From the NCBI GenBank assembly GCA_003142475.1, contig PLMK01000035.1, forward strand, positions 1 through 37,281: 37,281 nt of DNA, given 5' to 3'. The position numbers and the translations under genes are program-made. Shown here piece by piece: positions 8,467 through 17,352 of this stretch. Position 1 is the stretch's first letter. Each line of letters begins with the position of its first letter. The stretch is from Ignavibacteriota bacterium. Its GTDB lineage: Bacteria > Bacteroidota > Ignavibacteria > UBA10030. The notes under the pieces were generated by a model. It worked only from the letters and a program-made list of their open reading frames with translations. It was not told where the DNA came from and searched no databases.

Positions 8467-9840
8467 TTACTTTTTTCTTAGTCGAACAGAGAACGATCCA
8501 TCCATTCCATGCCTGTGCCGGAAGGTTGCAACCTGTCCTTGATTTCCAAGAAGATCCTGATGAATAATATTATTTCCAGATTCGATGGAGAATTCAAGAT
8601 GGTGTTCAAGAAATTCTTTTATAAGGTCCAAATTTTCTTCTGGTTCAATTGTGCAGGTACTGTAGACAAGAATGCCGCCAGATTTAACAAGTTTCGCTGC
8701 ATTCTCTATAAGTGATTTTTGTAATTGTACGAGTTTTGGAATATCATCGGCATCTCGCTGCCACTTTGCATCCGGTTTCTTCGAAAGCACGCCAAGACCC
8801 GAACATGGAGCATCCACCAGCACTTTATCTGCCGGAGGAATTTCAATTGTTGCGCCATCATCGGCTATTAAGTGTACATTTGTGATACCAAGCCGTTGGC
8901 ATGCACTTTTCACAAGATGAAGACGGGTCTCATAACGATCGACAGCTATAATTTCACCAGAGTTTTTCATCAATTCTCCGATGAAAGTCGTTTTGCCGCC
9001 CGGCGCTGAACAAAGATCGATTACCCGTTCTCCTGGTTTTGGATCAAGCAAAAGTACCGGCATGCCTGCGCTTTCATCCTGCACAGAAAAATATCCCTGT
9101 TGGAAGAGTTCCGAGCCGCCGATGCCTGCCATGTGCTGAACTCTGACAAAAAAATCGAGATATTGTGAACGTGTATATTGAAGTTGATGTTTTTCTAACA
9201 ACGAAAGGAAATAATCGAAATCAACTTTTAAGCGATTAACGCGTAGGGCCAAATCAGGAATAGCATTATTTGCTTCCATCATCCGCTTCGCATCGTCATA
9301 ACCATAGCGTTCCATCCAGCGTTTAGTCATCCAAACGGGGTGTGATTCGATTACTGCAAGATTTCGAATTTTATCTTCTTCCGGATCTGGGTAACGAATG
9401 TTTTCAATGTTACGAATGATGTTGCGTAAAATAGCGTTGACTAGATCAGCCGCTTTTTGACCGCGTAATCGTTTGGTGAATTCTACCGCTTCGTTCACCG
9501 CGGCAGAATGGGGCACCCTGTCAAGAAATTGAATTTGATACAGTGCTACGCGAAGTGCATTCTTGATATTTGTCTCTGCTTTAGTGAAATTACCATGGAA
9601 AAAACCAGTTAACACCCAATCGAGTTTCATTTTCCAGCGAACTACACCCGTAACGATCTCATTCATCAATCCTTTGTCTAACTCGTTCATATCGTCCGAG
9701 CGTAATTCGGCATCTAATAATTTATCAAGATACGAATCTGAACGCTCAATACGATTGAGAATTTTAACTGCTGTTCCACGAGGGCCGCTATATACATTGG
9801 GTGGTTGAGGTGGATCTTGTTGATCTGTATTTTCCAACAT
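8467..9840 (-). CDS. rsmB: 16S rRNA (cytosine-C5-967) methyltransferase RsmB
   Basis: SAM-dependent m5C methyltransferase acting on small-subunit rRNA. The 457-residue protein has an N-terminal NusB-like RNA-binding domain (about 20-145, including VPHSAAVNEAVEF) and a C-terminal Rossmann methyltransferase domain. The SAM loop is DLCSAPGGKT (275-284). The two catalytic cysteines are Cys346 in DAPCSGLG and Cys396 in YSTCTIEPEEN, as in the dual-Cys m5C family. It follows the GlmU-like gene by 14 bases, so the two are probably co-transcribed. Confidence 0.95.
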   Translation of the reverse strand: MLENTDQQDPPQPPNVYSGPRGTAVKILNRIERSDSYLDKLLDAELRSDDMNELDKGLMNEIVTGVVRWKMKLDWVLTGFFHGNFTKAETNIKNALRVALYQIQFLDRVPHSAAVNEAVEFTKRLRGQKAADLVNAILRNIIRNIENIRYPDPEEDKIRNLAVIESHPVWMTKRWMERYGYDDAKRMMEANNAIPDLALRVNRLKVDFDYFLSLLEKHQLQYTRSQYLDFFVRVQHMAGIGGSELFQQGYFSVQDESAGMPVLLLDPKPGERVIDLCSAPGGKTTFIGELMKNSGEIIAVDRYETRLHLVKSACQRLGITNVHLIADDGATIEIPPADKVLVDAPCSGLGVLSKKPDAKWQRDADDIPKLVQLQKSLIENAAKLVKSGGILVYSTCTIEPEENLDLIKEFLEHHLEFSIESGNNIIHQDLLGNQGQVATFRHRHGMDGSFSVRLRKK

Positions 9841-9854
9841 TCAATTTTCTTTCA

Positions 9855-11132
9855 TCAATCTTTCATTCCGTTTCGGCGGCGTTCCTCCACAGTTGAATTA
9901 AAAACTTCTCGGAAGAGGTCCGCTTCAATATCTATCAATCCAATATTCCGCCGTGCCATTACAAGCCGCGCTAAATTAATAGCTTTTTCAATATTATAAA
10001 CAATAAAAGGTTCGCGCGCACCACACCAAGAAAATGATGGTATATATTTCGGTGGGAATCCAACTCCAAAAATATTACAACACACACCAACCACCGTTCC
10101 AGTATTAAATGTTGTACTAATCGCGCTTTTGGAGTGATCACCCATTATCAGACCGACGAACGACAATCCCGTATCAATCTGTTCGGTTCCAACTTGTACT
10201 TTAACTTTGCTGTAGTTATTCTTCAAATCACTGTTATTAGTGCCAGCACCTAAATTCACCCACGAGCCAAGATAGGAATGTCCAAGAAATCCGGCATGCT
10301 GTTTGTTGGAATAGCTGTGAATAATTGATCCTTCTATTTCACCACCGACCTTACACACAGGCCCGATTGTCGTATTCTCGTAAATCTGTGCACCGACTTT
10401 GACCGATGATCCATCTAAAATACATGCAGGACCAATAATAGTGGATTGAGGAAATACTTTTACATTTTTGCCGATATAGACCGGACCAGCTTTCGCATCA
10501 ATCACTGAACCCGGTCCGATGACGGCGCCATTTTCAATGATAATATTTTTCTTCCCCAACAAGTGCACGCCAGAGTGTACTTTACCTCGGATGTGCGATT
10601 GCTTCTTTCCTGCTTTCTTGATAATGGATTCAAAATCTTTCACGATCTGTGTACCATTCTTTTGAATCAAATCCCATGGATAGGAAACAGTCTCTATATC
10701 TATTTCAATTCTAGGCAATCCATCAAAGGTTGAGAGCGAGAATGGAGATAAAAGATTTTTCCTTACTCGTTCCAGATTTGTTCCGCTGACGCGCGCGGCA
10801 ATCACTTGATCGTGAAAAACATATACAATATCTTGCTTTGCCATCAAGGAAATTTTCTTAGCAAGGTTTTGATCGGCGAGTACGCGACCATTGATGAATA
10901 GACATTCTGTGGCGGGAATTTCATTTACCGCGAATTGTGGTTTTCGGAACTTGATGCACAAGGCGAGAGATTTTCTGCATTGGATAGTAATATTCGCACT
11001 CGGATATGCTCGCAAAATTTTCTCTTTCAAGGAGAATATACCACAGCGCAAAGCATAGACAGGTCGGAAATGAACTAACGGAAGGAATTGTGTAAAATGA
11101 TCGTCTTCGAAAATACAGATTTGTGGTGCCAT
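9855..11132 (-). CDS. GlmU-like sugar nucleotidyltransferase/acetyltransferase, Bacteroidota type
   Basis: A 425-residue protein with a divergent N-terminal half and a C-terminal left-handed beta-helix (about 185-375) of hexapeptide repeats such as IGPGSV, VYIGKNV and TIIGPACI, plus the conserved blocks HSYSNKQHAGFLGHSYLG and NLGAGTNNSDLKNNY. This architecture matches the alternative bacterial GlmU family common in Bacteroidota, proposed to make UDP-GlcNAc from glucosamine 1-phosphate. The N-terminal half lacks the canonical LAAGxGTRM loop, opening instead with an FEDD motif. glmM, the preceding pathway step, is at 21013-22395, which supports the role. Confidence 0.85.
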   Translation of the reverse strand: MAPQICIFEDDHFTQFLPLVHFRPVYALRCGIFSLKEKILRAYPSANITIQCRKSLALCIKFRKPQFAVNEIPATECLFINGRVLADQNLAKKISLMAKQDIVYVFHDQVIAARVSGTNLERVRKNLLSPFSLSTFDGLPRIEIDIETVSYPWDLIQKNGTQIVKDFESIIKKAGKKQSHIRGKVHSGVHLLGKKNIIIENGAVIGPGSVIDAKAGPVYIGKNVKVFPQSTIIGPACILDGSSVKVGAQIYENTTIGPVCKVGGEIEGSIIHSYSNKQHAGFLGHSYLGSWVNLGAGTNNSDLKNNYSKVKVQVGTEQIDTGLSFVGLIMGDHSKSAISTTFNTGTVVGVCCNIFGVGFPPKYIPSFSWCGAREPFIVYNIEKAINLARLVMARRNIGLIDIEADLFREVFNSTVEERRRNGMKD

Positions 11133-11203
11133 CGGTCAGGTCCTTTTTTTGAACGGTTGGTAACGTGAAGGTTCAGTATTTTAAACCTCTCCACTGCCGA
11201 CAA

Positions 11204-11241
11204 CAAAAAAAGCGGAATGCATTTTTCACAACACATTCCGC
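11204..11241 (-). terminator. Rho-independent terminator after rpmE
   Basis: The minus-strand transcript forms an 8 bp perfect stem (arms 11212-11219 and 11234-11241), extendable to 12 bp with two G-U pairs and a 6-base loop, followed by a run of seven T. It lies 23 bases past the rpmE stop. Confidence 0.88.
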
Positions 11242-11264
11242 CTTTCGGAATTTAAACGCCGTAA

Positions 11265-11498
11265 TTATACTCCCGCAGTTGCTGCCGTCGGCTCTTCTTT
11301 CTTCGCAGCATACTTCTTCTTGAACTTTTCTATTCGGCCGGCAGAATCAAGCAGTTTCTGTTTGCCTGTATAGAACGGGTGGCAACTGGCACAAATTTCG
11401 ATGTGTAGGTTGCCCGCTGTGGAACGGGTTTCAAAGACATTTCCGCATACGCAGGTGACTACCGCTTTTTTATATGTTGGGTGAATTCCTTCTTTCAT
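11265..11498 (-). CDS. rpmE: 50S ribosomal protein L31
   Basis: Zinc-binding type L31 of the large ribosomal subunit, 77 residues from the chosen start. It shows the MKEGIHPTY opening, a CxC (VTCVCGN) and a CxxC (CASCHPF) that together form the zinc site, and the YTGKQK segment, followed by a basic tail ending in an Ala/Thr-rich extension. The ATG at 11496-11498 is preferred because GAGG sits six bases upstream; the frame is open four more codons to a TTG. The gene is monocistronic, between promoter 11535-11563 and terminator 11204-11241. Confidence 0.96.
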   Translation of the reverse strand: MKEGIHPTYKKAVVTCVCGNVFETRSTAGNLHIEICASCHPFYTGKQKLLDSAGRIEKFKKKYAAKKEEPTAATAGV

Positions 11499-11534
11499 CA
11501 CTATCCTCAAGACTTTAATATTGTGAACTGTTAC

Positions 11535-11563
11535 AAAGTACGGAAAACCGAATTGATTTGCAA
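11535..11563 (-). promoter_or_regulatory. Likely promoter of rpmE
   Basis: Reading leftwards, TTGCAA (11558-11563), a 17-base spacer and TACTTT (11535-11540), predicting a transcript start near 11528, about 30 bases before the rpmE ATG. Confidence 0.5.
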
Positions 11564-11633
11564 AGAAAATTTTCCCAAATCACAGCACACCGACTGCTTT
11601 GAACGATTATTCAGAGCAAGGATATACTTTTTA

Positions 11634-12497
11634 TTAATCAAATACGACAGTTTTTCGTCCGTCAACAAGGATACGATCTTGCAAGTGGAGACGGATTCCA
11701 CGTGCCAGCACCAAGCGCTCCAAATCTCTCCCCTTTCGGATTAAATCATCCAACGAATCTTTGTGCGATATCCGGATGATATCTTGTTCGATGATCGGGC
11801 CTTCATCAAGCACCTCTGTAACATAATGACAAGTTGCTCCAACAATCTTAACGCCTCTATCGTACGCCTGTTTATATGGATTGGCACCTGCAAAAGCTGG
11901 CAAAAATGAATGATGGATATTAAGAATACGATGTACGTATTTTTCAACCATCGTTGATGAAAGCACTTGCATATAACGCGCTAGAATGATTGTGTCAATC
12001 CGCTCGCGTTGTATTAATTCTAATTCTTTTTGCTCCTGCAATGCTCTATTTTCTTTGGTAATCGGGAAGATATGAAATGGAATGTGATACCGTTCAGCTA
12101 AGAAACCAAGATCAGGATGGTTGGAAATGATAAGTGCAATTTCCGTATCGAATTCTCCCAGCTCATGCCGCCATAATATTTCTTGAAGACAATGAGCATA
12201 TTTCGAAACGAAGATTGCTATTTTCCGCTTATTCTGATTTAACCTGATAAACCATTTTGCCTGGTATTCATTTGCTATCGGCTGGAATACCTCTTCTAAT
12301 CTTTCTGGAGGAACAGTAAATGTTTTCAAATCCCATGTTACTCTTAGGAAAAAAATATGATCATCCTCATCTACGTGTTCATCCAAATCAACAATATTGC
12401 CATCACGTTCAAAAATGAATTGAGCAATTTTGGAAACTATACCCCTTCGATCGGGACACGACAATAATAATGTTGCCGTAAGATTCTTATCTTTCAT
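11634..12497 (-). CDS. purU: Formyltetrahydrofolate deformylase
   Basis: Hydrolyses 10-formyl-THF to THF and formate, balancing one-carbon pools and supplying formate for PurT. The 287-residue length is usual for the family. An N-terminal ACT domain (about 8-80, with CPDRRGIVSKIA) is followed by a formyltransferase-fold domain (about 90-285). The catalytic triad is visible as Asn193 and His195 in NIHHSFLPAF and Asp231 in VLDEGPIIEQD. AAAGGAG lies six bases before the ATG, and a good promoter is at 12520-12548. Confidence 0.95.
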   Translation of the reverse strand: MKDKNLTATLLLSCPDRRGIVSKIAQFIFERDGNIVDLDEHVDEDDHIFFLRVTWDLKTFTVPPERLEEVFQPIANEYQAKWFIRLNQNKRKIAIFVSKYAHCLQEILWRHELGEFDTEIALIISNHPDLGFLAERYHIPFHIFPITKENRALQEQKELELIQRERIDTIILARYMQVLSSTMVEKYVHRILNIHHSFLPAFAGANPYKQAYDRGVKIVGATCHYVTEVLDEGPIIEQDIIRISHKDSLDDLIRKGRDLERLVLARGIRLHLQDRILVDGRKTVVFD

Positions 12498-12519
12498 ATT
12501 ACACTCCTTTTACTTTATT

Positions 12520-12548
12520 AAAATAGTTTAGTCTCAGGTCAGTTGCAA
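12520..12548 (-). promoter_or_regulatory. Likely promoter of purU
   Basis: Reading leftwards, TTGCAA (12543-12548), exactly 17 bases, then TATTTT (12520-12525). It predicts a short leader carrying AAAGGAG at 12504-12510. The rest of the 243-base divergent gap to the PorQ-like gene shows no RNA gene or further clear motif. Confidence 0.6.
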
Positions 12549-12740
12549 GATGTTAGCTATAATTCCTTCGTTTGTGGGTTTTGCAAAATGACAAGCGGCT
12601 ATTCTCTGTTATCATTTTCCCATATAATTCTTAAAAATTGCAATAATCCAACCCATACACAAATTTATGCACTCCGAATAATTATTTACTTCTTCAATGA
12701 GATGTTGAATCTCAATCTCTTATTCGGTAGATTCTAATTA

Positions 12741-13676
12741 ATGAAACGAATTTTTTATATACTGACTTTTGTGGGATACACCTCGGTGAAACTCTTCGCT
12801 CAGCAAGGCACATATGATTTCCTTCGGATAGATGTAAGCGCACGCGCCGCCGCATTGAATGGCAGTTTCGTCTCGATGAAGGATGATCCGAATGTCCTGT
12901 TCTATAATCCGGCGTCGATCGGTACATTGATTACACCAAAAGTTTCTGTTTGTTATGTGAACCATGTAATGGATGTCAATGCTGGAACATTAAGCTACGG
13001 ACAAAACATCGAAGGTATAGGAAGTATCGGTGCAGGCGTTATATATATGAATTATGGGTCATTCTCCAGGACCGACGAATTATTGAATGTGCTGGGAACA
13101 TTTAACGCTGCCGAATTAGCCTTTGTAGCTGGAATAGCAGCACATTATGATGACGATATTCTTATTGGTATCAATGCAAAATATATCTATTCTTCTATTG
13201 CTGAATACAATTCCACTGCGCTTGCAGTCGACCTCGGGTTTCTGTACGATATTCCTTCGCAGAATCTTACTATAGGCGGTAGTGCTTTGAATATTGGCAA
13301 ACAATTGAAAACATACGCCGGCGTAAATGAACCACTTCCTTTTGATATAAAACTCGGAATCACGAAACGGCCGGAACATCTTCCTGTTTACTTAAACATT
13401 GACTTTCATCGATTGAATGAAAGCGGCGATAATTTTTTAGATCGCTTCAGTAACTTTACCATCGGCGCAGAATTTTTAATGAGCAAATCGCTGCGGCTGC
13501 GTGTTGGTTACTATAACAAACAACGCAAAGAACTCAAAACTGGAACAAGTGCGGGACTCGGAGGATTTTCTTTTGGTATCGGACTTGTCTTGAAAGATTA
13601 TCAAATCGATTACGCCTATAATTCATACGGCGATTTTGGCGGGATACAACGATTTTCCCTTTGCATCAATCTATAG
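12741..13676 (+). CDS. PorV/PorQ-family outer-membrane protein (PorQ-like)
   Basis: A 311-residue exported beta-barrel protein. It has a signal peptide (about 1-20, ending LFA), then a TYDFLRIDVSARAAALNGSF block and a DDPNVLFYNPASIG block, which are the hallmark opening of the PorQ branch of the PorV/PorQ family tied to type IX secretion. The remainder is alternating hydrophobic strands ending in an aromatic residue-containing strand (QRFSLCINL). PorQ participates in T9SS cargo handling in Bacteroidota. No other por gene is in the window, so a role in secretion here is family-based inference. There is no Shine-Dalgarno before the ATG, and a TTGAAT-17-TAGATT pair ends only seven bases before it. 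Confidence 0.85.
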   Translation: MKRIFYILTFVGYTSVKLFAQQGTYDFLRIDVSARAAALNGSFVSMKDDPNVLFYNPASIGTLITPKVSVCYVNHVMDVNAGTLSYGQNIEGIGSIGAGVIYMNYGSFSRTDELLNVLGTFNAAELAFVAGIAAHYDDDILIGINAKYIYSSIAEYNSTALAVDLGFLYDIPSQNLTIGGSALNIGKQLKTYAGVNEPLPFDIKLGITKRPEHLPVYLNIDFHRLNESGDNFLDRFSNFTIGAEFLMSKSLRLRVGYYNKQRKELKTGTSAGLGGFSFGIGLVLKDYQIDYAYNSYGDFGGIQRFSLCINL

Positions 13677-13719
13677 AAGCTCGAATCAGATTAATAATTC
13701 TTTCTTTTACCAATCTGAA

Positions 13720-14466
13720 CTACCGTAAAATCAAATCCAATATTTTTTCACTCAAATAAAAAAGCATCATTCCACCGAACACCAACAACGGTGGCATGCG
13801 GCTTTTAGTTTTATTCACTTCAGGAATCAAATCGCTTGCTCCAACATACGTAACAGTTCCGGCGGAAAACGCAAATGCCATTCCTGCAAATTGTGCATTG
13901 ACATGTTCCAACAGGAACACTGAGCACGCTCCTAAAAATGTTGCAATCCCAATACCAATTGCGGAATAAAGTACGATGGTGCGCGAGAAGCCGGCAGTCA
14001 TCATGATCGAACCGATGGTAAGTCCTTCAGGAAACTTATGTAAAAGAATTGCAAAGAAAATTAATAGTCCGAGAAGAAAATCAAATTGTAATCCAACCGA
14101 TATAGATAACCCATCGAAGAAGGCATGAATGAACAATCCAGTGAAGGCGGAATATCCTGTAGTTCTCGACACCATCACATCATGGTGAGTCTCTTCACCA
14201 AAATGCAAATGCCCTACAATTGTGTGCTCAAAAAAGTGTATCGTAGCAAAACCGATGAGAATCCAGATAGCGGCCGACTCACCATAAAATTGAAAACTCG
14301 CCGGCACCAATTTTAAAAAAACAAGAGCTAAAATAAATCCAGCACTAAGTGCAAGGAGCGTTTCCTGAAAAAGTGTCGGCCAGCTTTTGCGCGAAACTAT
14401 GAGTGATCCGCCAAGAACGACAGCAAGTGAAGCGATAAGAGCAAGAAAGAGTATTTGAATTTTCAT
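13720..14466 (-). CDS. ZIP-family divalent metal transporter
   Basis: A 248-residue inner-membrane protein with about eight membrane segments. Metal-site helices are obvious: His114 and Asp118 in HAFFDGLSI, and His143 and Glu147 in HKFPEGLTIG. A histidine-rich cytoplasmic loop (about 86-96, with HLH and HH) is typical of ZIP metal-sensing loops. It probably imports zinc, iron or manganese; the metal cannot be assigned. Its ATG overlaps the TPR gene's stop by one base (TAATG), so the two are co-translated. Confidence 0.92.
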   Translation of the reverse strand: MKIQILFLALIASLAVVLGGSLIVSRKSWPTLFQETLLALSAGFILALVFLKLVPASFQFYGESAAIWILIGFATIHFFEHTIVGHLHFGEETHHDVMVSRTTGYSAFTGLFIHAFFDGLSISVGLQFDFLLGLLIFFAILLHKFPEGLTIGSIMMTAGFSRTIVLYSAIGIGIATFLGACSVFLLEHVNAQFAGMAFAFSAGTVTYVGASDLIPEVNKTKSRMPPLLVFGGMMLFYLSEKILDLILR

Positions 14467-15704
14467 TAGTTGCGCTTGTATGGTTGTTGAAGGTATTTGT
14501 TTGCATCCCTATAAGAATTTTCATATTCTTTCATCGTCAGTACTTTATTATACTGCTGAATTGCATATTGCCGTTTTTCCTGTGCATCATAAATCATGCC
14601 AATGATAAGATTCGCAAGGGACATAAAACCGGATGATTCTTCTTTATCTAATTTTCTAGAAATCTCATCACAAGTATATAAGTTTTTAAGAGCGTTATCA
14701 AACCTTCCAGCTAAGAATTCAAATTTACCAATATAGTAATGTGCTTCCCGCGCATCATACATATCGTACCCAAGCTGCTGCTGCCTGTATCGGTTTATAA
14801 TATCAATGAAAATATCGTTTGCCTCTCCAAGATATCCGGTGCTGACAAGACAGCGCCCGAGATAGCGATAGAACATAGAATTGTTCGGATACTTTTCATG
14901 CAGCCTTCTGGCAAGTTCGAGAGCTTTAGCAAAATCTTTCTCGTACGTGAAATAGTTCTGCATAAGAAAGTACGTCGCCTCTACTTGTGCATACTTTGCA
15001 TGGAGCGATGCCTGCCGGAGCTGCTCCAACCCTTTATTTCGATCTCCGCTTGGGAAAAAAATCATAGCAGGTTTCACGAAAGGATATTTACCCGGAATAA
15101 CGGCCGCATAATAATTATAGATACCAATACCGAGCAGTACATCGTAATTATCAGGCTCAAGTTCATACGCTTTTCGAACTAGCGGCAACGCGACAATTCC
15201 ATCATTTGCAGCGCCAAGCCATTTACCCCTGTTTGCGCGCAACCGTCCGCGAAATCCCACGGCACCGCCTTTAAAAAACATCGCCGCCACATCTTCTGGA
15301 TTTTCATCAAGCCGTTTTTCACATATGTCCACAACTACTTCCAGCAGTTCGTACAGTTTCTCATCCTGCGATTCATCTTCAAATTTACTAATAATGCGTT
15401 CCCATTGGATCATTGCCCGAAAAAAATATCCGACCGGATGATCAGGTCGCAATCTGATAACCTCTGATAAATCGGATTCCGCTTTATCAAATTCAAAATT
15501 GTAGATCTCGTTGATGCCGCGTTGGACATGCTGGTCAACAACGTGGTCTTCAATCCATTGTGAATAAGCGAGGGAACTTGCGAAAAGAATAATAAGCGCT
15601 GAATGAATAAAATATTTCTTAATTCTTATTATCGCAGATTGAAATTTAATACGATTGCTGTTTGATAATTCAAATGTTTCCGTAGCAAAAACCTTCCAGA
15701 TCAT
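14466..15704 (-). CDS. Exported TPR-repeat protein upstream of the ZIP transporter
   Basis: A 412-residue protein with a hydrophobic export segment at about 32-47 followed by AYSQ, a plausible signal peptidase site. The roughly 30 residues before it are long for a signal, but no good internal start is visible, so it could be a membrane anchor. The rest is tetratricopeptide helices (for example EFDKAESDLSEVIRLRPDH, the DFAKALELARRLHEKYPNN repeat, and AGRFDNALKNLY). It is probably a periplasmic scaffold. The one-base overlap with the ZIP gene suggests joint expression. Specific function is not recognised. Confidence 0.85.
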   Translation of the reverse strand: MIWKVFATETFELSNSNRIKFQSAIIRIKKYFIHSALIILFASSLAYSQWIEDHVVDQHVQRGINEIYNFEFDKAESDLSEVIRLRPDHPVGYFFRAMIQWERIISKFEDESQDEKLYELLEVVVDICEKRLDENPEDVAAMFFKGGAVGFRGRLRANRGKWLGAANDGIVALPLVRKAYELEPDNYDVLLGIGIYNYYAAVIPGKYPFVKPAMIFFPSGDRNKGLEQLRQASLHAKYAQVEATYFLMQNYFTYEKDFAKALELARRLHEKYPNNSMFYRYLGRCLVSTGYLGEANDIFIDIINRYRQQQLGYDMYDAREAHYYIGKFEFLAGRFDNALKNLYTCDEISRKLDKEESSGFMSLANLIIGMIYDAQEKRQYAIQQYNKVLTMKEYENSYRDANKYLQQPYKRN

Positions 15705-15864
15705 TAATTGATATTACATAGAAATACCCATCGAATTGGTTCGATACAGACAAAAACAAAACTTCAGATCAGTCCTCTTTTCCTTTTAATTATAAGGGCA
15801 ATGAAAGAAGATAGATTATTTTCAATTGACGCCTCAAATAACTGAAGAAGCGTAATGCGAACGA

Positions 15865-17352
15865 TCAAATTAACTTCTTGGCAAAATAATCCTTCAGATT
15901 TGTACTTGCTACTCGCTCTTGCACCATTGTGTCACGATCACGCACTGTCACAGTTTGATCTTGCAGCGTTTGCGAATCAATGGTAACACAGTATGGAGTA
16001 CCTACTTCATCCTGCCGGCGGTAGCGTCTTCCCACAGCGCCGCTATCATCATAAAACACGCGGAACGATGACCGTAGATCAGTTTCGATCTTCCGCGTAA
16101 ACTCCGGCATTCCATCGCGATTGACTAACGGGAAAAGAGCAACTTTAATCGGTGCAAGTTTCGGATGGAGTTTCATTACAACCCGTAATTCCATTCCACC
16201 TTCTGAATTCGGAGCTTCCTCTTCGCGGTATGCATCCACAAGGAACGCCATAAACGAACGACTAGCTCCAGCAGACGTTTCGATGACAAATGGTGTAAAT
16301 TTCTCTTTCGTCTCTTCATCGAAATATTTCATACTCTTGCCGGAATATTGTTCATGCCGTGATAAATCGAAATCAGTCCGATTGTGCACGCCTTCAATTT
16401 CTCCCCATCCAAACGGGAAAAGATATTCAATATCGTATGCATCCTTGGCATAGTGCGCTAATTTGTCTTTCGGATGCTGATGCCATTGTAGTTTTTCTTT
16501 TGTCATTCCGAGATTGATGAACCATTGCAGCCTCTCACCGCGCCAGTATTCAAATTGCTGGTCATCGGTGCCGGGTTTCACGAAAAACTGCATTTCCATT
16601 TGTTCAAATTCTCTTGTGCGGAAAAGGAAATTCTTCGTGTTGATTTCGTTTCGGAACGCCTTACCGATTTGTGCAATGCCAAATGGTAATTTCTGCCGTG
16701 ATGCAGATTGCACATTCAGAAAGTTGACAAAGATACCTTGTGCTGTCTCTGGTCGTAAGAAAACAATCGACGATGAATCTTCCACAGGACCAACGAATGT
16801 CTTAAACATTAAATTGAATTTCCGGGCTTCAGTGAATGTGCCTTTATTTCCGCAGCTTGGGCACGATAGCCTTGGCACGATACGCGCGGCATCTTGATCA
16901 GTTGCAACGAGTTTGGCAAATTCTTCTAATATGGTCTCATCCTTCTGTTGACCACCGAATTTCTGCGCATCAATTTCACGGAGAACATCTTTTTTCTTCT
17001 TGACCGAAAGTTCATCGCAAAGAACATCAATTCTATATCGTGCTTTGCACTGTTTGCAATCCACCATTGGATCGGTAAAATTCTCAACATGTCCCGATGC
17101 TTCCCACACACGAGGGTGCATCAGAATCGATGCATCGATTCCTTCCACATTTTCGCGGTAGGTCATGCTCTTCCACCATTGCTGTTTCAGATTATTAAGC
17201 ATCTCTACTCCAAGCGGACCATAATCCCAGCAACCGTTCAACCCGCCGTAAATTTCACTTGATTGAAAAACAAAGCCGCGCCGCTTTGCTAACGACACGA
17301 TCTTGTCCATTACCTTTGCCTGTTCGCCTGCGTTCGATTTATTCTGACTCAT
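15865..17352 (-). CDS. glyQS: Glycine--tRNA ligase, dimeric class II type
   Basis: Charges tRNA-Gly. This is the single-chain alpha2 type shared with eukaryotes, archaea and many bacteria, not the alpha2-beta2 E. coli type; 495 residues is normal. Seen are the GGLNGCWDYGPLG block (36-48), a zinc-ribbon-like pair of CxxC (Cys99/102 and Cys164/167), LRPETAQG (199-206), class II motif 2 with RNEI (234-237) and RTREFEQMEMQFF (245-257), and a C-terminal anticodon-binding domain. It is preceded by an AT-rich repetitive spacer separating it from the nucleotidyltransferase gene. Confidence 0.96.
   Translation of the reverse strand: MSQNKSNAGEQAKVMDKIVSLAKRRGFVFQSSEIYGGLNGCWDYGPLGVEMLNNLKQQWWKSMTYRENVEGIDASILMHPRVWEASGHVENFTDPMVDCKQCKARYRIDVLCDELSVKKKKDVLREIDAQKFGGQQKDETILEEFAKLVATDQDAARIVPRLSCPSCGNKGTFTEARKFNLMFKTFVGPVEDSSSIVFLRPETAQGIFVNFLNVQSASRQKLPFGIAQIGKAFRNEINTKNFLFRTREFEQMEMQFFVKPGTDDQQFEYWRGERLQWFINLGMTKEKLQWHQHPKDKLAHYAKDAYDIEYLFPFGWGEIEGVHNRTDFDLSRHEQYSGKSMKYFDEETKEKFTPFVIETSAGASRSFMAFLVDAYREEEAPNSEGGMELRVVMKLHPKLAPIKVALFPLVNRDGMPEFTRKIETDLRSSFRVFYDDSGAVGRRYRRQDEVGTPYCVTIDSQTLQDQTVTVRDRDTMVQERVASTNLKDYFAKKLI

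Noticed and set aside
12549-12740. Divergent gap checked for a tRNA, small RNA or riboswitch
   Set aside because: AT-rich with no cloverleaf, strong hairpin or terminator; nothing supportable beyond the promoter candidates.
13686-13718. Inverted repeat TCAGATT...AATCTGA between the converging PorQ-like and ZIP genes
   Set aside because: Arms are only 7 bases with a 19-base loop and no T run; too weak to call a bidirectional terminator.
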